Part shown: positions 37,401-48,400 of the stretch, one piece after another
How the letters are laid out: each line of letters opens with the position of its first letter
Position numbering within the stretch: position 1 is the stretch's first letter
Virus record (IMG/VR): IMGVR_UViG_3300049830_000285
Coordinates: 62,001-126,000 of that record
Length of the DNA stretch: 64,000 nucleotides
Strand: one strand, 5' to 3'
Source of the DNA: a virus
The notes under the pieces: model-generated
What the model saw: only the letters and a program-made list of their open reading frames with translations
Told to the model about the DNA's origin: nothing
Database searches by the model: none
Translations under genes and position numbers: made by a program

Positions 37401-40400
37401 CGTTGCATCTATTAATTCAAATGGTGTAACTTGCGTACTTAGCCGTGCATCTGACATGAATGTTGATTCACAACTTTCGCCACGCAGCAGAGTTAAAGTC
37501 GAGCTAGGAAACACTTGGGCTGGAACATACTGGGGATTTAAGCTTATAGCGGAATTGCCACCGTCAGCACCATATGTGTTTGGTGTTACCAATATTCACA
37601 TTCATCAACAACCATTTAATTTGTCACTTGAACCATGTCGATACGCCTCTAATATAAATCTGGTTCTCAGCGGACTCGTGGTTGGCCCATATACTCTTAT
37701 TGATGGTGATAGATTGTTGATTAAATCACAAACTAATCAAGTTGAAAATGGTATTTATATCGCACATGCTGGTGCTTGGACAAGAGCCACGGACTTTGAT
37801 GCACCGAGCGATGTATTCCCGCAAATGGTAATACCAGTAAAAGATGGTGTTGTCAATAAGATAACTAGATGGACAATAGACCCAACTATTCACGACAGTT
37901 TATTAGTCGGAACTATTAACATGCGATTTGTAAAAGTCCCTAATCTAGAGGGTCTCACTTGGTTTTTGGACACCGATGAAGAAACTGTTATCGGCACAAC
38001 TGATATTAAGTTTACAAGTTCCAATTATGCACAAAGCTTTGATGTTGGACAGATGGGATTGAATACATCATTCACAAGTGAACTTTTAGATTTGAAAGTT
38101 CGTAATGATGGTACTGATTTCACATCAAATATGTTTCCATCAGTACGCTTACATCTACACGATGCAAGCACTGGTAAGATTGGAGCGCCACTGACTGACT
38201 GGATACCGTCTGGAAGAAGGTTGTACGAAAGTTTTGCAGAACACGGTGGTTTAATTTCTCAAAATGACTTGGTTCAATTTGAAATGACAAGTCAACCATT
38301 ATATTTAGATTCCGGTCGAAAATATTGGTTGATTGTTCGCACTCCTCCTGCCACATCCTTGCGTTCCGCAAATGCGAGCGAATTAAACTTTGATAAAATG
38401 GTAGACACTAATGAATTTACAGGTTTGAATTTGATTAATGATTTGTATTTCAAATTATTTGCACGAAGCATCGAACGATACGATAGCACCACTCACGCCA
38501 CAGCCATTCATTCTCGTGTCAGAGCTGATTCTCACGCAAGGGTAGAAAGCTCAGCTAGTTTATTATCTAGCGTTGTGCGTGTTGATTTGCAAGCGCCTAC
38601 GTCATCTTCTGTGACGGGTCGTCCATTTGTGGAACCAACTATTATTCCTTCCGTAAGAAGCGCCGTATTGAGTATTGATGCAACAGATGATGATTCTGGA
38701 ATGCTTGCTTTTAGAATCGGAAAAGAGGGGCACTATGGTATGGTTGATTTTACTTGTTGGCAACCATGGTCGGCTTTTGAGAACGCTGGAATCATCGAAT
38801 ACACAACATATCTTTACAATACTTGGTGGAACAACTCACTTGGGGAAAACAATGCTTTGATATTTGATTCTACAGGCACAGGACACGCTATTGCTGGTTC
38901 TACATCAGATGGCTCACGAAGAGTGTGGGTTCAGGTAATGGATGGTGTGGGTAATATTTCTGAATCCTATCCACTTACATTGATTGCCCAGGGATTGGCG
39001 CTAGTGGATACAGTTGCTCCAGCGGGAGCTTTGAGTTTTTCTAATAATTTAACTGGATTAACGGCAAACATTACAAATACTTCTTCTACACTACTTGCCA
39101 CTTCTGGCGCAGATAGAACAAGTGCAGTCAAAGATATTCGCTTCCGCGCTCTTAAAGCAGGCTCTGCCAGAACATGGTCTCCTTGGTATTCTTCAGAAGA
39201 ATACGTTCAATGGGCTATTGATAATGATATTAATAGTGTGACAGACGGTTTAAAGAGAGTTGAAGCTCAATTTAGAGATTATGGTAATAATATTGAATAC
39301 GAAGCTGCATTATGGGATTCTATTTATGAGTCTGCGGATAAAAATGTGCTCTTTATTGCCATGGCAACTTGGAAACCATTAAGCGCCACCGATGAAACAT
39401 TATATTTGTCTGGCATTAAGTCTGAAAATTACACTGGAGTCAGTTTGTCGGATAGCTTCAGTAAGGATTATCCTGACAATACCGCATATTATGCTGTGTC
39501 CACTGAAGTTGGAAGCATTGGAAGACAAATTCGAGTAAGAAGTTCTGACCATGTTACGGCATATATTAATGCATCGCCTACAACAGATTTTGTCATAGAT
39601 GGTACTCGCGGTTTAATCGTATTCAACACGCCAACAACAGAAGGAGATGTGCTAACTGCCGACATTCATCGCGACTATGCCGTTATTTATAAGTGGGACG
39701 GGAACGCTGTGTTGAAAATAGTTGACATGGGATATTACGAGGAGCCAGCTATTATATCTATGTGCTCCACTCATTTGTTTGCCACAACAAGTGATGATAA
39801 CTTTGTGCTACTCGGCGGTGCCTCTGGAAGAGTTTGGAAATTTAACGGAAGCAATGTATCCGGCCCAGTCTTCACTGGCACAGAGGATAATTACGCACTG
39901 CCAATAACCACTCTTACGATTCATCAATTCCCACATGAAAGCAATCCATATGTTTACGCAGGAACAGCTAACTTCCCGCGATTATATCGAGCTTCCCTTC
40001 CAAATTCGGACACAAGTACCGCATGGAGTGCCGTAGCTGATATTGGATTCTTACAAAGCGGAATAGGTGATATTACATGTGCGTGCAGTGCTTACGGTAT
40101 GTTGTTCCTCGGAACAAATAGCGGACGAGTGTTGCGCTATGAAAGAACGTTAATCAATACAACAGATTCCACAGAACAAGAGACGCTTGAAGAAAGTCTT
40201 TTGCAAAATGAATACATTGGAGAATATGAATCCAATGTATTACCAGTGTCATGTTTATTGGCAACTCAGGAGCAAATCTTAGCTGGTATTGGTGATAGAC
40301 CAGAAATATGGAATTTTGTTTTAACACATCAAATTCAACCAAAGCCAAGCGAGCTATGGGCAAAGCAATTGTTCAATAAATGGTTCATTCACGACTCGGT

Positions 40401-42390
40401 GCCATGGCAATATTACAGCACAGTTGAGAAGGGCTCTTTGTTAAATTCAAGCGGAAGAACTCACCTCAGGGGCGACAGCAGTGTAGTTGCCGAATCCATT
40501 AGTGACCCAGATACAGAAAATGGCTATAGAGATTTGATTCTACTGTCAGGTGGCGCAGCGGGAACTCAAACAGAATTTATAGCTAATACTGGCACAGACT
40601 GGGAGCAATTAATTAGTAATAATACGCCAAGCAATACCTTGCAAAATGTAGTTGCTGCTACAGTAGATGAACTCTCGTTCGAGCCAGTATACAATAATGG
40701 AGCTGCTGGAGTTGGTGCAACCCTCACAGCGACCATTCACGGCGTTTTAGTTGTTGATGGCGTCACTATTGCAATAAACAACAGAATCTTGGTTAAAGAC
40801 CAAGCAAATAGCGCTCATAACGGTGTCTATTCATTAACACAAGTTGGCACTAGTGGTGTTTATTACATTCTCACTAGAGTTGTTGATTTAGATGGGTCAG
40901 CCGATTTCATATCCAATCTATCTGTCAAATCGACTGGCGGCGATTTGAATGCAAATAATAGCTGGTTGCTCTATTCCGAGGCATCATATGTAACTGGAAC
41001 AACCGCGATTATATGGTTGAAGCCAACGTGGGCTATGGAATTCGATATGATGTATTTCACCGGAGCGAAGCAAGGTTTCCGCGTGAGCGATGGATATTAT
41101 GTGACTGATGTTTCATTGTCTTCAAGCGAGTTGACTTTAAGTAGCGGCGGAAAAACCAAAACTGTGCCATTTAGAGACACCAATATTCAAACAATGTCTA
41201 TTGGTGGCGCAAAATACCCAGCCTCAAACGTTAAAAAGATTTGGAATTTCTTTAATACAGGCTCTATTCAAGACAGAGGCCCGTATTGGACTGGGGAAGA
41301 GTCTTCTGCATCCGCTAGTGTCGAGGATTGGAATACTTATCGTTTTGTTATCCCGAGTAATGCTACAATGGGTGTCGGGGCAGAGGAACCAGAAACTAAT
41401 GCTTCCTTTACTACTAAAACTCAATTTGTTCGCATAACACCAACTGCAACAAGTGGAGCGCCAAGATTTGGTATTACAAATCTTGCCTCACCAATATCTG
41501 TAAACACAAGAACAAAAGTCTATGTTCGACTTCGTATAACTGACAATTCGACTTCAAATAGTGTGGAGCCCGCCATTGATTCCTTCGACTTGTCGAAGGT
41601 TAAGATTAGATTTGCCTGGTCTGAATCTAGCAATATTAGTGAAAATACTTCGTGGTATGAACTAGCTGCTAAAAACACTAATGGATTTGAACTTTATGTA
41701 TTCGAACCTTCGTGGAACCAATCATTGCGCTCGTTATCTGTTGAAGTGTCTGGACTTGACGAGGGCATAGGTGCTTCTAGACCATATGTGGATGTTGATT
41801 ATGTTGCCCTAGTAGCTGATGAATTGGCACCAAATTTTGCAGATAACTTCACACAAGTTCGAGTTGCTGTTGAGGGAAGAGATGTTAAAGTTTGGCTGGG
41901 CAAATCGGAACAACCACTTTTAAATGAGATTAATTTCTTGACATTGCCAACAACGCAGATGGAAGTAAGATTTGGAAAGATTGATAGTCTGCAAGAAGCA
42001 AGCACCTGGGGCTGGGGATATGTGCAATTTGTTGTGGGTGGCACCGCCGCCGATAGATTAGAGCGAGCGCCAACAAAGCGTTTAATATACGATTTTACAT
42101 TGCAAAGCAGGCTGCCGTCCACTGGCGGAGTTCGATGTTTGGTCAACTATCAGGGTTCAGCTTGGGCACTTACAGATGGAATATCAGAAATGAAAATATC
42201 AGATAATCCAAATGATAGAGCGGCTAAAACTTTTGAATATATTGCAGAACAAGAAACCTGGAGCATGAGAGAGCCACCATGTCCAAAAGAAACATCTGGA
42301 AAAGGATTAATTCATCCTTTGGCGGCAACTTCTTACTACGGAACACTAATTGTTACTGGTGAACGCGGGAATATTCGCTTTACAACTTAG
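34492..42390 (+). CDS. Giant modular tail/fibre protein (2632 aa)
   Basis: 2632 residues, with ATG directly after a short AT-rich stretch and no Shine-Dalgarno. Residues 1-800 are beta-rich. Three tandem-like copies of the shared module occur at about 841-923, 924-1023 and 1049-1148, and a fourth at about 2066-2177, each built around (D)xxx(L/V)VK(D/S)QT and NG(V/I)Y. A sheet-type adhesion-like module lies at about 1179-1327 (LRLHDASTGKIG replaced here by VRLHLHDASTGKIGAP), an Ig-like stretch at about 1660-1730, and a propeller region at about 1745-1945 (VYAGTANFPRLYRAS). The C-terminus ends IVTGERGNIRFTT. It is probably a long receptor-binding or whisker-like fibre; the receptor is unknown. 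Confidence 0.7.
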   Translation: MSIEVNLVLPDNLRSSFLRGEFIEQGQTYTTLLQSNNPARDLNRHTLSFGFELVDTETREPVALTRIKSLKISNDPDFDAESTLEITNWPVGTFDSATTYTYTFNPSYFFDSANVSPQGTADDPGAVTGNPGFFVENWPLSGNGGLSTVYFKAILEAGSDEITYPGSYSIFDQIFWETERPSTPGKPEVLTFTDGWVGRKYACKFRASEESSTGRFSAGVSRYIGDIIEVRKNAISSGIYNLYSTLGSSLTGVSRSILPDEPATAMTVTGYNVQYDNTGYAANAGRTINTNLLLNTSAILRGAALYSNTATKITLSTTAPDFCVQAHVQMSVADLNTASRYYIKAYTGVFNATSGSVDELVVRVNLPALKDILNSTSPQQPTADIYRLSASYTPTSVYSVNLPMHIVPALLAGGLLELFLSNFDSRGLMQVSAYFTPDGAPSESILIASTLMANKFSDTAAMGGAIVGAVTGGDGTFQCDELMIASGRFLLDIDLGDCFNDDRSENTWLAANTTSKNWNTLLANGNWLYYTEFVSNLADSTRAENVSGPSKSVASDALTLSAPGYLNQKSVAEIQCSTPTMSSRAQVTFDADVNGSTNFGEYYVAFSPYAVTEQLSTLRPMVSRCDPYQNEADEPMLLPTIIVGFSPVRGIYVTQRNNDNSLTTKKIMHFTPDENGAETWKVVISNEPTAGSGDTTSLVILRNSEVVGTVFVGNLLPSKDMGLGFYVALGVRSEKATQSEASDIYNADCIFSNILIEGLQAIHSIGDDDPVSIRHFAKYDTGATTLKPLMGQYLIDGSTDAGDFKYSLYPQRTIVADSDTDYIIEVAAATVGANIPKTFDCPSYQLDLVETSLGGFVLNYGDLVLVKDQTNPLENGVYQVKYDIVTFRYYWERWADLNEGTTITASTTHRLYVQMRDRWLWCQNCRVATTTVVADFNNVSTTIDGVVVKVGDRVLVCKESSNFIAQGIYTVASINSNGVTCVLSRASDMNVDSQLSPRSRVKVELGNTWAGTYWGFKLIAELPPSAPYVFGVTNIHIHQQPFNLSLEPCRYASNINLVLSGLVVGPYTLIDGDRLLIKSQTNQVENGIYIAHAGAWTRATDFDAPSDVFPQMVIPVKDGVVNKITRWTIDPTIHDSLLVGTINMRFVKVPNLEGLTWFLDTDEETVIGTTDIKFTSSNYAQSFDVGQMGLNTSFTSELLDLKVRNDGTDFTSNMFPSVRLHLHDASTGKIGAPLTDWIPSGRRLYESFAEHGGLISQNDLVQFEMTSQPLYLDSGRKYWLIVRTPPATSLRSANASELNFDKMVDTNEFTGLNLINDLYFKLFARSIERYDSTTHATAIHSRVRADSHARVESSASLLSSVVRVDLQAPTSSSVTGRPFVEPTIIPSVRSAVLSIDATDDDSGMLAFRIGKEGHYGMVDFTCWQPWSAFENAGIIEYTTYLYNTWWNNSLGENNALIFDSTGTGHAIAGSTSDGSRRVWVQVMDGVGNISESYPLTLIAQGLALVDTVAPAGALSFSNNLTGLTANITNTSSTLLATSGADRTSAVKDIRFRALKAGSARTWSPWYSSEEYVQWAIDNDINSVTDGLKRVEAQFRDYGNNIEYEAALWDSIYESADKNVLFIAMATWKPLSATDETLYLSGIKSENYTGVSLSDSFSKDYPDNTAYYAVSTEVGSIGRQIRVRSSDHVTAYINASPTTDFVIDGTRGLIVFNTPTTEGDVLTADIHRDYAVIYKWDGNAVLKIVDMGYYEEPAIISMCSTHLFATTSDDNFVLLGGASGRVWKFNGSNVSGPVFTGTEDNYALPITTLTIHQFPHESNPYVYAGTANFPRLYRASLPNSDTSTAWSAVADIGFLQSGIGDITCACSAYGMLFLGTNSGRVLRYERTLINTTDSTEQETLEESLLQNEYIGEYESNVLPVSCLLATQEQILAGIGDRPEIWNFVLTHQIQPKPSELWAKQLFNKWFIHDSVPWQYYSTVEKGSLLNSSGRTHLRGDSSVVAESISDPDTENGYRDLILLSGGAAGTQTEFIANTGTDWEQLISNNTPSNTLQNVVAATVDELSFEPVYNNGAAGVGATLTATIHGVLVVDGVTIAINNRILVKDQANSAHNGVYSLTQVGTSGVYYILTRVVDLDGSADFISNLSVKSTGGDLNANNSWLLYSEASYVTGTTAIIWLKPTWAMEFDMMYFTGAKQGFRVSDGYYVTDVSLSSSELTLSSGGKTKTVPFRDTNIQTMSIGGAKYPASNVKKIWNFFNTGSIQDRGPYWTGEESSASASVEDWNTYRFVIPSNATMGVGAEEPETNASFTTKTQFVRITPTATSGAPRFGITNLASPISVNTRTKVYVRLRITDNSTSNSVEPAIDSFDLSKVKIRFAWSESSNISENTSWYELAAKNTNGFELYVFEPSWNQSLRSLSVEVSGLDEGIGASRPYVDVDYVALVADELAPNFADNFTQVRVAVEGRDVKVWLGKSEQPLLNEINFLTLPTTQMEVRFGKIDSLQEASTWGWGYVQFVVGGTAADRLERAPTKRLIYDFTLQSRLPSTGGVRCLVNYQGSAWALTDGISEMKISDNPNDRAAKTFEYIAEQETWSMREPPCPKETSGKGLIHPLAATSYYGTLIVTGERGNIRFTT
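37012..37260 (+). repeat. Shared fibre module copy 1
   Basis: Approximate limits. Coded residues include VLVKDQTNPLENGVYQV, the core of a module found also in the 2293- and 2874-residue proteins and the protein at 58774-60108. Confidence 0.6.
37261..37560 (+). repeat. Shared fibre module copy 2
   Basis: Approximate limits. Core residues DRVLVCKESSNFIAQGIYTV keep the DRVLV, then GIYTV spacing, but with a Cys and Glu in place of the usual DQ. Confidence 0.55.
37636..37935 (+). repeat. Shared fibre module copy 3
   Basis: Approximate limits. Core residues DRLLIKSQTNQVENGIYIA, followed by TRATDFD, match the module pattern. Confidence 0.6.
40678..41022 (+). repeat. Shared fibre module copy 4
   Basis: Approximate limits. 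Begins VYNNGAAGVGATLTAT and carries ILVKDQANSAHNGVYSL. The opening matches the copies at 48905 and 59409 closely in protein, with many synonymous changes in DNA. Confidence 0.75.
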
Positions 42391-42415
42391 TTCAACGCAG
42401 GCCATGGGCTTCCCG

Positions 42416-42424
42416 TTGTATAAA
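42416..42424 (+). promoter_or_regulatory. TTGTATAAA promoter-like element
   Basis: TTGTATAAA ends 18 nt before the ATG at 42443. It lies in the 52-nt gap between two giant genes and matches the shared TTGTATAA core. Confidence 0.5.
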
Positions 42425-42442
42425 AAGTAATGGAAGCATACA

Positions 42443-45400
42443 ATGGCCGCACCAACTTTTACATCAGCACTGACGAGCCAAGACGGATTAACAGTTGAAA
42501 TCTTACTTGGTGGCTCTGGGGTTACATCAATCATCCCTGCCACGGGAGCTATTACGGGCTGGACATTAGTCCAAGACCCCGCTGGTTCGGCAACAACTAT
42601 TCCAATTACGACAGCTTATCGAAAGGGCTCGTCTGGTGCTGATGCACTTACTGTTGTTCTTACACTTCAAACTAGATTAACCGCCTTAAGTGTATTGAAA
42701 TTATCCTATTCATCTGGAACAGGAAATATCACCGACCAAACTGCTGCCTTCCCAATGGCAACTTATGCTGGCAGTAACAGCAACTGCGTTAATTATACTG
42801 GGCGTCCCGTATTTTTATCTGCTGCCACCAGTTTAGATGGTCAATTTATTGACATTGTTTTTAATGATTATGATAGCACTTCTATTTTGCCATCTAATCA
42901 GGGAATTCCTGGATTCATAGTCAAGGTTGGTGGTAGTGGTGGAACCTCCCAAACCTTTCCAAACCCAATTAGAAAGGGCGATTCTGGCTCAGACCTTAAA
43001 ACTGTTCGAATCACATTAACGACACCGCTGCTTTATACTGATTCAAACATAGTTGTTAAATACACACCAGATGTTTCTGTATTTATTACTGATAATAGTG
43101 CCCCTCCTGTTCCGACTCTGGCATTTGATTATCAATCAGTTACACAAAATACTATTGAAAGAATAGCCCCAGCATTTGCAAGTGCTCACACATCAACAGA
43201 TGGTTATAGTGTCTATGTAGTATTTACAGAAACGGGCCCGCCGTCTCCGGGTAAAATTTTACCAGAAAGCATTAATATCGCTGGATTTACGATAACAGAA
43301 GATGTCGGCGCTGGTTATGTTACTAGAAATCAAGTTAGTGCCATTCGAAGTACCGATACTATGGATGCAAATTATTTGCGAACCATAATTATCACTCTGA
43401 ACACGCCTTTAACATACAATAAAGTATATAAAATTGCATATGCTAATGTAACTGGCAAACCAAAAGTAACTGATGGAGCCACAATACCTAATAATCTTTT
43501 GGCATTCACTTCTTCACCAGTAACCAACACCACCACATATGAGCGCATTCTTCCAGTTTTTCTTAGCGCCACTACTAGTAGCACAAATCTTGTTTTAGTG
43601 AATTTTACAGAGGCTAATTCTGTTCCATTAGCGCCAACATCACCAAGTGGCTTTATTTTACGAGCAAATGGCGCAAATATTCCATTTAGTATAACTAGAA
43701 CAAGCAACACTCAATACACACTAACGCGAACTGATTATAAAACCTGGGGTGCAGAAGATTATATCACCGTTGAATATGTTCAACCAACTTCTAATTTTGT
43801 AACTGATGCAGCTCCAGCTAGTAATAAATTAGCTAGTTTCGGGCCAAATGTTGTAACAAACGCTATTGTAAATAATACATCAGCACCATTGTTTGTTCGT
43901 GCTGCTACAAATGTTACCGGGAATAGTATTGTAGTTTATATTCGCGAAAATCACAGCTTTCCACCATATATTAACCCATCAACTGGAATTACAGGGTTTT
44001 ATGTTACTGTAAATGGAGTTCCCAGAGACATTATTTCCGCAGTTCGTGGAAATACTATCACAACATTTACAGATGTAAACCGCACCATCAATTTAGCTTT
44101 GGCTTATCCAGTTAGGGCAAAAGATTTGATTAAACTAAATTATTACAATGGTAATGTGGTTGATGTAGATACAGATTCTTCTCCTAATAATTTAGGAAAT
44201 TTCTCATCATTGGTGGAAAACACGACTGCGGCTAAAATCTTTGGAACCAATGTTGCGTTTGCTACTTTTGACTCTGATGAAATATTTAGAACTCAACAAT
44301 TCGATATTCTTCGTTCTTATGGAATACAGTGGATAAGAGATTATCAAGTAGACGGACAGGTGGACACTAATCCGGGTACCCAAACTGTGAATCGTGCGCA
44401 TGCTGTTGTTGTTGCTCGTCAGGCATTAGATTTAGATATCACACCATCTATTGTTTTGGCTGATTCCAATTACGGAATCGAGAATTCAGATGGAGTTAAC
44501 TTTACAGCCGCTAATTTTAATGCTTTCAAACATCGTTTTGCTGACCCAGCAGAGAAATCTGATGTACGACGAGCAATGTTGTGCGCCGCTATTGCTGGCA
44601 ACCTAACAACAGTCTTAACCTGGGTTTTAAATGACGTAAGTGCATTAAATGAACTATTCCCATATGGAACAGTTGGAGAAGAATTTAATGGGCCTAGATT
44701 ATATGAATGGAGATATTTAGCACCAAATGGTGGCTGTTCATGGGATGCATTTGAGCGCGTTTTATCCGGGACACGCGGAGCAGTTGTGTTTAATGTCTCT
44801 GGAAATGTAACGTCTGGAAGTGCATTACCAACAAGCACGGATTTTGCAACATTTTGCGCAGCATTGCCAGTACCTATTAACTTTACTGCTGTTTCAGAAA
44901 GTACATTGAGGTCGCGTTTCGAAAGCTTCAGAGCTTCGTTAGCTACTCGATGGACTAAGGGCGGAACATTGGGTAAAAGCGTCTTAGTGGAAAATGACGA
45001 TAGTAGCACCCTGGAAATTGGAGATTCTTCTTCTCGTGTTGTAACAGCTTTCAATTACAAACGATATGATTCTATTAGCGGTGACCCAGTAGTGAATAGG
45101 GGAGCTAAACAAATAGCTTTGGCACAAACTTTATATAATGCGAATTATCACACGGTGTTATTAGACGAATGGACTGAAAGAACTATAGATATTACTTTTA
45201 CTCTTGGTTCTGGAAAAACCATGCCTTTATGGACTGCTGGAACAGCAGCAGGTTCTTATTATGCTTTATTGGCAAATGATGTTACAAATTACGGTAATCT
45301 TTCTGCGTCACATCTTTGTATAGACCAAACAGACTGTGACGCGGCTATGCATTCAATTTCCCAATTGTTTGAACTTACGCAAGCTTCAAATGATTTATCT

Positions 45401-48400
45401 AGCATTCCTTTTAATCCTTTACACTGGATACTTAGTGGCTCATCGAGTATGGATAGCAGAACTGGATATTTGTTAGAAAGAAGACTTGGCTGGCCATTAG
45501 CTTCTACCATTTTAGATACCACTCCACCTATTGGAAGCTTGGTAATTAATGAAAGTCCAGGAAGTGGCGGTATTAAGGTTCATCATTTCGCAGCATATGG
45601 TTCAACAACATTGAGCAACGGCGGCGGTGGACAGGATGATTTAAATAATAAATATGAAGCCACTCAATTGCTTTCTAGCGGTGCATTTGATATTACTGCC
45701 ATCAGCTTAAATTTCAAGAAAGGCGGAACAATCACCAATCAAAGCGAGAGAATAACGGTTAGTTTATACTCAGACAGCGGCGATAAGCCTTTGCAACAGC
45801 TTGCTACTTCAAGTGACTTTGTTTCTTATGGAGATTTAACAACATCATTCCAAGCATTTGAATTCAAGTTGGATTACAGATTGGAAGACAATACAAAATA
45901 TTGGATTGTGGTTTTCCGCAGTGCTGCTCCATTGGGTACGAGTGCATTTATATACATCTCAACAAAATCACCAGCGGCTGGAGAATATGCAATTTCCAGC
46001 GATGCAAGTTCGTGGACTTTGGAAACAGGCAAGAGTTTTCAATATTCCTTTACAGCCTCAGATGCATCAGCACAACCACAGTCAGCAATTAATGAGTTAC
46101 AAGATGCTCTTGAAATACCAATTTATGATACGGTTACTTTTGGTGGGTCAGATGATGAAACAATTTATGAATTAATAGGTGTTGGAGACAGGCGCTATAT
46201 CGTTATGAGAATTAATCAAGTAACAGAAAATAACGTGTTGGTATATCCAGCTATTAGTAGTGTGGAAGTCGGTCTTACAGCAGATAAGCCAAAAAGCTAC
46301 TTAATAGAAGCTAAGGTTAATCCAACAGATGCCTGGACTTCTTTGTTCACAATGATTGCCGACAATGAATCGCGAGAATACTTTAGATATACTTTTTCAT
46401 CTCCTGTGCGGTTATCTGATATTCGATTGAGCTACAGAGGCGATTTCTATACATCATCTAATGATGGAACCATTACAGTTTCTGGAACTGACCCTCTCAC
46501 ATCGGTTACTGCATTTCAGGCTTCACATTATACTGATTTCCACGACGCAATCAGCTTTCCAAATGCTGATTCAGATGGATGGGTTCCATTTACCGATGGT
46601 ATTTCATTGTTTGATTGGAAAATGATTAATGATTCAGAAACATGGTTGAAACAAGCGGGAAATTCGCTTGCCGGCCCGTTAAGTAATGCAACGATTTTTG
46701 GCGGATTTATTGTTGCACATGACCACACCACTTTGTACACATTCAGTGCATCGGGTACATTAACATCCAGAAAAACTATAACAAGTGGTCAGGAACCAAT
46801 TTTATCCATTGCTGTACATAAAAATGTGTTATATGTAGGCTTAGAAAATGGACAATTGCTTTCTAGTTCTGATGCAAAAATATATTCAACGGTGCCTATT
46901 TCAACTATCACAGCTCCGATTCGAGCATTGGTTTCGTATAGAAGTAAGTTATGGATTGGAACTGGTAGAGACACTGATAATTTATCAAAAATTTATACCT
47001 GGGATTCAACATCGCTCATCTTAATTCGAACACTGGTACAGCCTCAAATAAATGCTTTTGCAGTGGCACACGGTAAATTGTTTGTTGGTGCTGGTAGTGA
47101 TAGTGGAGTTCAAGCAGCTTCAGTGTATTACTATGATGGTCAACAATGGTCATTGACATTCTCAGCTCAATCGGTTGGTGTAGACGCCCTGACGTTCTCC
47201 ACGGCAGATTCAAGACTCTGGGCTGGTTTGGAGGGTGGCAGCGTTTATGCGCTGACTTTCAAAGAAACTGGAGATTTAGACACATGGAAGCAGGCTTATG
47301 ATGGAGATGCCACTCATTATATCTCCATTAGTGATGACCCCAATGGAGATTATGTTTGGCTTTGTTCAGATACGGGATTGGTTGTTTATAACAAATCAAC
47401 GTTAACATTTGCATCTGTTCCATTGCCAACTCCAGAGTCTGGTTTACAATCTGTGTGGACAAACAGCGATGCTGCAAACTACCTAACTATTGGTTCTGGA
47501 ACTCGTAAAATTTATTACAATGATGACCAAATTAACTGGGCGGATTTTAGTGCTAGCCGACCATCTAATGTTAATGCCACTTATTTCAATACTTCGTGGG
47601 AAGAATATATTACTCCGTCTCAAACAGCTAATTGGAAATTCTTTAGCAACACAACACTCGGTGTGTCAAGGCTATACATTAATGATGAGTTGATTATTGA
47701 TGAAGTAACGACTCCTGCTGTAACGACTGGTTGGGCTCAATTGACTGAAGGTAAGTATTACAAATTCAGATATGAATATTTCAAAGATGGGTCATCTGGC
47801 GGCAGCGCAGTTTTGAATTGGCAGGCTAATGGTACTGGTGGAATCACAAATGTTTCAAAGCCTTACTTTGGTAAACCAAATGAAATCACAAAAATTTCAT
47901 ATATCGGTGCAGCACCATATGCAATGAGTAGCTCTGGCAATATTTACTTATTGGATACAAGTGCTATTGCAACCAAAAAGCGAACAGCATATGTTCGCTT
48001 TAAGGATGAAGCTGGCAATACTACAACGCTACCAGGCCTTTCCGATACTATTATTCAAGACTCACCGACCAGAAACGGGGTGAGGATATCAGACGGAAAT
48101 ATTTATCAAATCAACACGAATGATAAGCGTGTTTTGGCAACATTTGCATCACCGATATCTGGTGCTCTCAAATCACCGAAACGAAAGACGCGAGAAGATG
48201 GTTCGTATGAATCAGAACCGTTCTATTCTCCGACATTAACTCGATGGGATAAAATTTCTTTCTTGGCAGTTATGCCAGCGGGAACTTATCAAGAAGAGGG
48301 ATTGGATATCGGCGTAGAAGTAACGCTACAAGTGCGCTCGGGTAAAACACGTGAAGAATGTCTAGCAGCAACTTGGGGCAACGATATGACATACAGCACG

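Noticed and set aside
44470-45054. A 194-codon minus-strand frame opposite the 2293-residue fibre
   Set aside because: It is antisense to a continuous long gene, with no ribosome site or recognisable domain.
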